In this document: positions 5,601 through 10,000 of the stretch, one piece after another
Position numbering within the stretch: position 1 is the first letter of the stretch
Layout: the number at the start of each line of letters is the position of its first letter
Origin: Botryococcus braunii
Taxonomy: Eukaryota; Chlorophyta; Trebouxiophyceae
Length of the DNA stretch: 10,000 nt
NCBI GenBank assembly: GCA_002005505.1
Contig: KV908713.1
Coordinates: forward strand, 20,578 to 30,577
Direction: 5' to 3'
Translations under genes and position numbers: made by a program
The notes under the pieces: generated by a model
Seen by the model: the letters and a program-made list of their open reading frames with translations, nothing else
Told to the model about the DNA's origin: nothing
The model's database searches: none

Positions 5601-8003
5601 TTGCATGTGAGTGCAGTGAGGGGGGCAGCTACATGCAAAGCTGCAAATGGTCCCGGGGAGCTGAGCAGTATGGGTGGGTCTTGTTCAGTGACTGAGAGAA
5701 ATGTAAGAGATGTGACCATGCAGAGTTCTTCTGGCAACCCGTCCAGTCAGAGCACTCCTGGACGGGACTGTGGTGGCAGCCACCGGTCAGAGGAAGCATC
5801 ATATGCTTTCTCTGCACCAGCCAAACATGATTGTGAGCGGGAGACAGGATCTGCATCCTTGACTCCATGTAAGGGACGAGAGGAGGAGGTGAATCAGGAG
5901 CACAGACATTGTGGAGACAGACCAAATTACAAGTGCTCACTGAGAGGTACCTGTGCCTGGGAGAGTGATGTCAGAGATGTGAGGTCACTCCCAACAGTGA
6001 CATGCAGTCGGTCTGAGAGGCATGTGGATCACATAAATCAGGGGAAGTATGCAGACACTCTGCCATATCCCGATGTTGCTTGTGAGAGACCTGAAGAGTC
6101 TGAACTCTTGCAGGCATGTCAGAGTGTGTCTGAGGAGGTGAATCGGAAGTCTGGACAATGTGAAGGGATTCCAAATTACAAAGACTGTCCGAGAGGTACC
6201 TGTGCATGGGAGGATGATGTGAGGGATGAGCAGAGTAACTTGTGCAAAGCCAAGTGTGAGTCCAAGCGAGAGCGTGCTATGAGAGAGCATTCTACTTCTA
6301 CTGGAGAGCCTGTGATGTGTAACTCAGCGAGTGTCAGTGGAAGAGTAGTGGGTTCTGGACAAAGTGAGAGAAAATCAGGCAATTCAGAGGAAAAGCACAC
6401 AGGTGTCAGATTTGGGAAAATTCACGTTCCCTCTAATTTGAGAGAAGCACAGATGTCTCCCCAGTGGGAATACTGGAAGGCAGCTATGCAGGAAGAGCAA
6501 AATTCTCTAGATACTCATGAGGTCATGGAGTATGTTCCGAGACCTCGTGGACATAAGGTTATTCCAGTTCACTGGATATTTTCAGTGAAAATGGATGCAC
6601 ATGGCAATGTTGTGAGATTCAAGGCCAGATTAGTGGCACAGGGATGCAGACAAATCCCTGGAGTGGATGTGATGGAGGTCTTTGCTCCTACTAGTAGCTA
6701 TGGAGCTAGAAGAGCTCTGCTTGCTGTTGCTGCAAGAGAGGGCTGTGAAATTCATCAGGTGGACGTTAAGACCGCCTTTCTGAATGGTGAGCTCGAGGAG
6801 GAAGTATATGTAACGCAACCTCCTGGCTTTGAGAATGGTGATAAGAATATTGTGTGCCGATTGAGAAAGGCGTTGTATGGCCTGAAGCAGGCTCCACGTG
6901 CCTGGCACAAAACCCTGAATGACAAACTTGAAGTCATGGGGTATGAGGTGTGCAAGAGTGATGCGGGAGTGTATGTGAGATGCTCTACTGATGGAGGAAA
7001 GTCCTATGTGCTGATCTATGTTGATGATCTTCTGATAGTTTCCAAGGGCATGTCAGAAATCGAGAGAGTGAAGGGACTTCTCAAGAAAGAATTCACCATC
7101 CATGATCTTGGGGAAGTGAAGGATTTCTTGGGATGTCAAGTGATGAGAGATAGAGATAAAGGGCTGATCACCCTGAGTTGCATCCCTAAAATCGATGCAC
7201 TTGTAGAGAAATTTGGCTTGGATCTTGAGTCAGTGGGACCTGATACTCCCATGACAAAAGATTTCGTAATGTCCCAAAGGCCTGCACCGAGAGATGGGAG
7301 CGACAGCATTGGTGCTGGCAGTCCACTACCTCCAGGTCACCGTTACTGTGAGTTAGTAGGGTCTCTTCTGTATATAGCCAACACCACACGTCCCGATATA
7401 GCTCAGGCAGTAGGTGTATTGTCTCGTTATCGCATATCTCCCACCACAGCACATTGGAATGAAGCCATCCGTGTGTTGAAGTATCTGAAAGGAACCCGAG
7501 ATTTGGTTCTAACTCTCGGAGGGGGGGAGATAGAGCTAGAAGGCTATGTGGATGCCGACTATGGAGGTGATCAGGATCATCGCTTCTCTACCACTGGCTT
7601 TGTCCTCACTGTGTTTGGAGGAGCAGTAGTGTGGGGAAGTAAAAAGCAATCTGCTGTTGCCACTTCAACAGTGGAGGCTGAATTCATGGCAGCAAGTGCT
7701 GTTGTGAAGGAAGCAAATTGGCTGAGAGGTTTCCTGGAGGAAATTGGAGTGTTACCGTGGATAGTGAAGATTCATTGTGACAACCAAGGGTGTATAAACC
7801 ACCTGAGGAATCCGGTGTACTCCAAACACACAAAGCATATTGCAATTAGCTGTCATTTCGCACGTGAAGCTATTGCAAAGGGGCAGGTTGAATTCAAGTA
7901 CATTCAATCTGCTAGAAATGTGGCTGACATTTTTACCAAACCACTAGTTAGACAAGTGTTTCTGGGACATCGTAACTCACTGGGACTGGCCAAGTTTCTG
8001 TGA
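2601..8003 (+). CDS. gag-pol: Gag-Pol polyprotein of a Ty1/copia retrotransposon
   Basis: A single uninterrupted ORF of 1800 residues. ATG2601 is the first in frame after a stop at 2583-2585 and has A at -3. Domains in order follow. Gag (about 45-250) has a copia-type helical region. A CCHC zinc knuckle is at C271, C274, H279, C284, followed by basic residues and a Pro-rich stretch. The aspartic protease has catalytic DSGA at D374. The GAG-pre-integrase zinc finger is H523, H528, C560, C563, with extra nearby cysteines. The integrase triad is D590, D653, E689 (D-x35-E). A linker of about 460 residues (roughly 815-1273) follows. Reverse transcriptase has D1388 in VDVKTAFLNG and YVDD at 1473-1476. 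RNase H has D1651/D1653, E1692/E1694, D1727 and the ADIFTK D1776. Typical copia polyproteins are about 1300-1450 residues, and the excess is nearly all in the linker. It should assemble virus-like particles, copy the RNA and integrate the cDNA. How Gag is made in excess is not evident: there is no internal stop or frameshift, so splicing or proteolysis is likely. Confidence 0.97.
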   Translation: MTSKKKGSSASGASTSSSEPASSTPIREPCTPSTSRGSGDELPKIIPTNVKVHIKLKERGTNIIVWKNAFLAANESKGSLPAILEAMPGTAHDAAAMLLIYESVPEEWLGPLSNLPSAYDAYEFICRKFIGGYNIEANADWLQEMSQGMKHDETISQYVNRMINLKACLDRNNHALLDAHVATQIVQGLPDAAKEPGMITTAAAQPLEKLAGLLRNTAAAVGFDEYAPRQPRVLALGQGSSGANTPPAASAVHQQAQPTVSEAKSETKGICNYCNKKGHYWRDCRKRKRDEETQRNVVAAVQQLQGMWPQGPPHMGGPHPPAAQLAHPGLDAFPAWFQPPAPPPPPPGGMPYIISLNILKTPVRNSSLQSWLVDSGASVHLVNDVTLLHNPTVHAKPIPLHLATSDATGGIVASGSVCILSRVGVPLWIHHVQCVPSATSNILSVSAALRDGAVFRTDDVGAFTEVCGPNSWRSRISAEKGLFYIHQVVALSPSVNHRRISAAVKSKTPTQNSHNCARRYLWHSRMGHPGETWMQRLTNEDLVSGLDTSLCPCSNCPVYCEACIEGKTSRPPFGISSRPAVEPLDRVHIDTVGPIFPAAVTGERYWVTALDESSQLKAVLPVKSKDAISAAVRDLILYWQTQKKTKVKCVRCDRGTEFLNATFKEFCASQGTKLETSAPYTPQQNGAAERANRTLKERTRTLLAFAAASPTLWKEALETACTLLNMGPSTGRDRTPSELFFGYKPNVTPLRTWGCLAFVHIPDVQRSVFSPKTVPGMLTGYSASSKAYRIYVGGGIWKESRDVVFVEHLRGASRVGMSVSSTQSTEFLCPEPSASDTPPVFPGTSPGTTNISLETDLDDPHSEPEYLPASSNLPTQPVTGPPSEAEPEPESRRLCDPVEMDQTLEAVQDLARGVRQDSHLRPQMERAQEVLRPTRSDCRNHQLDGLTRAQRHEQRTAAKDLLLPQEKGESREREGLTECDSLSQGPGEVQLEGDSHEGHELHVSAVRGAATCKAANGPGELSSMGGSCSVTERNVRDVTMQSSSGNPSSQSTPGRDCGGSHRSEEASYAFSAPAKHDCERETGSASLTPCKGREEEVNQEHRHCGDRPNYKCSLRGTCAWESDVRDVRSLPTVTCSRSERHVDHINQGKYADTLPYPDVACERPEESELLQACQSVSEEVNRKSGQCEGIPNYKDCPRGTCAWEDDVRDEQSNLCKAKCESKRERAMREHSTSTGEPVMCNSASVSGRVVGSGQSERKSGNSEEKHTGVRFGKIHVPSNLREAQMSPQWEYWKAAMQEEQNSLDTHEVMEYVPRPRGHKVIPVHWIFSVKMDAHGNVVRFKARLVAQGCRQIPGVDVMEVFAPTSSYGARRALLAVAAREGCEIHQVDVKTAFLNGELEEEVYVTQPPGFENGDKNIVCRLRKALYGLKQAPRAWHKTLNDKLEVMGYEVCKSDAGVYVRCSTDGGKSYVLIYVDDLLIVSKGMSEIERVKGLLKKEFTIHDLGEVKDFLGCQVMRDRDKGLITLSCIPKIDALVEKFGLDLESVGPDTPMTKDFVMSQRPAPRDGSDSIGAGSPLPPGHRYCELVGSLLYIANTTRPDIAQAVGVLSRYRISPTTAHWNEAIRVLKYLKGTRDLVLTLGGGEIELEGYVDADYGGDQDHRFSTTGFVLTVFGGAVVWGSKKQSAVATSTVEAEFMAASAVVKEANWLRGFLEEIGVLPWIVKIHCDNQGCINHLRNPVYSKHTKHIAISCHFAREAIAKGQVEFKYIQSARNVADIFTKPLVRQVFLGHRNSLGLAKFL
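5832..6329 (+). repeat. Cys-rich 83-codon tandem duplication in the integrase-RT linker
   Basis: Residues 1078-1160 and 1161-1243 are diverged tandem copies offset by exactly 83 codons (249 bp). Both begin CER, and each contains EEVN, then PNYK, then RGTCAWE-DVRD. Over the best 32 residues (1095-1126 against 1178-1209) I count 20 identities. A fainter relative, NVRDV, lies about 89 residues earlier (around 1034-1038), which suggests an older third unit. About 18 cysteines fall in the surrounding 250 residues. I see no transmembrane segment or signal peptide, so this is not an envelope-like insertion. Confidence 0.8.
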
Positions 8004-8006
8004 GGT

Positions 8007-8021
8007 AAAGGCAAGGGGAAG
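8007..8021 (+). other. Polypurine tract (plus-strand primer)
   Basis: A purine-rich run between the gag-pol stop (8001-8003) and the 3' LTR, with core AAGGGGAAG at 8013-8021 abutting the LTR and a single C at 8012 splitting it from an upstream AAAGG. This is the expected position for the RNase H-resistant primer for plus-strand synthesis. Confidence 0.85.
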
Positions 8022-8224
8022 TGTTGTGTTAATTAATTTTATGCCTTTCCCTCAGAGGAGTAATAATGGCAAGTCTCCGTATGAAGACAATACCAATTAG
8101 GAAAGAGAGGCAGAACCCTGAGTTCTGCCAGGCAATACATGCATTTGAACGAAGACTATCATAACGCAAGTTACAGACACGTTTGTAGAAAGGAGGCATA
8201 TGGGGCAAGCACGGATAGGGAAGG

Positions 8225-8367
8225 CACTTGGTTGGAACTATAGTGGCACTCCGGGTGTCTATCAATCAGTTGCTAACCAGTCCTTGACTTGTATATGTCC
8301 GTGCCTACTTAACAACGCACAAGTAGGAGGACATCGTCTAACACCCTCCGTGCCGCCACCATGCAGG
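8225..8367 (+). repeat. 143-bp LTR-internal repeat, copy A in 3' LTR
   Basis: Corresponds to 1776-1918 with a constant 6449-bp offset. It includes the Kozak-like ATG and the donor-like CAG|GTGACT. Confidence 0.93.
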
Positions 8368-8545
8368 TGACTTAATCCTTATTGTATTCCTGGATTTAGC
8401 ACTCAGATGAACATTGTTAGAACATGTTAGACATATAGAGTTGAGTTTAGCTCATCGGACAAAGTAATGAACACGACCTGGGTGAGAGCAGGTTAGGCGT
8501 GTTTGAACTGCGTCACCTTGTTAGGAGAGATGAGAGATATTGTAA

Positions 8546-8688
8546 CACTTGGTTGGAACTATAGTGGCACTCCGGGTGTCTATCAATCAGTTGCTAACCA
8601 GTCCTTGACTTGTATATGTCCGTGCCTACTTAACAACGCACAAGTAGGAGGACATCGTCTAACACCCTCCGTGCCGCCACCATGCAGG
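8546..8688 (+). repeat. 143-bp LTR-internal repeat, copy B in 3' LTR
   Basis: Corresponds to 2097-2239. Here the Kozak-context ATG opens a 12-codon frame that runs past the LTR end into the target duplication and stops at 8718-8720. Confidence 0.93.
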
Positions 8689-8712
8689 ATACGCCAAGCC
8701 CAGAATATTTCA

Positions 8713-8717
8713 AAGAG
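8713..8717. repeat. Target site duplication, right copy (AAGAG)
   Basis: Directly follows the CA end of the 3' LTR and matches 1568-1572 exactly. Confidence 0.95.
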
Positions 8718-8773
8718 TGAAGCCTATCCTAGCCGCACACCATAAATCTTGCATGTGGGCACGCGGAATGATC

Positions 8774-8774
<1 letters not shown>

Positions 8775-8836
<62 letters not shown>
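8775..8836. repeat. (TG)31 microsatellite
   Basis: A perfect dinucleotide run of 31 units, the first block of a compound tract that begins 58 bp beyond the target duplication. TG/CA is the commonest dinucleotide class in many animal genomes. Confidence 0.97.
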
Positions 8837-8837
<1 letters not shown>

Positions 8838-8873
8838 TGGGGGGGGGGGGTGGGGGGGTTGGTGGGTGGGCTG
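8837..8873. repeat. G-rich block with G-quadruplex potential
   Basis: Runs of about twelve and seven G are followed by GG and GGG runs separated by one to three bases, so at least four G-runs with short loops lie on the + strand. It separates two alternating purine-pyrimidine tracts. Confidence 0.8.

Positions 8874-10000
<1,127 letters not shown>

Larger units (their letters stand above)
1573..8712 (+). mobile_element. Complete Ty1/copia LTR retrotransposon
   Basis: The element is 7140 bp: 691-bp LTRs, a 5758-bp internal region, and flanking 5-bp target duplications. The internal order is primer binding site, leader with a 90-codon ORF, one 1800-codon gag-pol ORF, and polypurine tract. Integrase precedes reverse transcriptase and RNase H, which places it in Ty1/copia (Pseudoviridae type) rather than Ty3/gypsy. 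I see no stop, frameshift or lost catalytic residue, and the LTRs read as identical, so the copy is young and probably competent. Animal copia families are generally low-copy. The clade (for example GalEA/Hydra-type) cannot be fixed without a tree. No envelope gene is present between RNase H and the 3' LTR: only 18 bp separate them. Confidence 0.97.
8022..8712 (+). repeat. 3' long terminal repeat (691 bp)
   Basis: The same length as the 5' LTR and, by reading the two side by side, without a difference. It carries both 143-bp repeats and the hairpin (8109-8129). It should supply the 3' end of the transcript, yet no AATAAA or ATTAAA is visible in it. Confidence 0.96.

Noticed and set aside
5061..6410. 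An envelope-like or captured gene in the integrase-RT linker
   Set aside because: The frame is continuous with pol, there is no signal peptide or membrane segment, and no start or subgenomic site is evident. An expanded linker is the simpler reading.

Overview
The window is eukaryotic nuclear DNA, probably from an animal. It is dominated by one complete, apparently intact Ty1/copia LTR retrotransposon on the + strand (LTR to LTR 1573-8712, 7140 bp) inside repeat-rich flanks. Three things suggest an animal host: a primer binding site complementary to the anticodon region of initiator tRNA-Met (the arrangement known from Drosophila copia), long (TG)n and (TTC)n microsatellites, and no recognisable plant-type features. 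I cannot name the species. An aquatic invertebrate such as a crustacean would fit the microsatellite load, but that is only a guess.

Layout. 1-1567: low-complexity and hairpin-rich DNA. It holds a possible 3' end of an unrecognised reading frame (2-202), four perfect hairpins (413-776), two polypyrimidine tracts, and a decayed coding-like stretch on the - strand (775-1329) split by an insertion between 24-bp direct repeats. 1568-1572 and 8713-8717: a perfect 5-bp target site duplication (AAGAG). 1573-2263 and 8022-8712: two 691-bp LTRs, TG...CA, in which I found no difference. Each LTR carries an identical internal 143-bp direct duplication. 2264-2600: leader with the tRNA-iMet primer binding site and a 90-codon upstream ORF. 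2601-8003: a single 1800-codon gag-pol ORF in the order Gag, zinc knuckle, protease, integrase, reverse transcriptase, RNase H. 8007-8021: polypurine tract. 8775-9067: a compound TG / G-rich / CG-TG tract. 9068-10000: no recognisable gene.

The retrotransposon parts form a complete cycle: LTR transcription, initiator-tRNA priming, Gag-Pol synthesis, plus-strand priming at the polypurine tract, and integrase-mediated insertion. Matching LTRs, a perfect target duplication and an unbroken ORF with all catalytic residues imply a recent insertion that may still be autonomous.

The most unusual part is the leader ORF (2332-2604). Its N-terminus contains RTKQTARKTT, matching histone H3 residues 2-11 at 9 of 10 positions. 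It also has a PPSY motif, and its stop overlaps the gag-pol start as ATGA. Two further oddities are an integrase-RT linker of about 460 residues with a Cys-rich 83-residue tandem duplication, and a perfect GCCGCCACCATG Kozak string in both copies of the LTR duplication.
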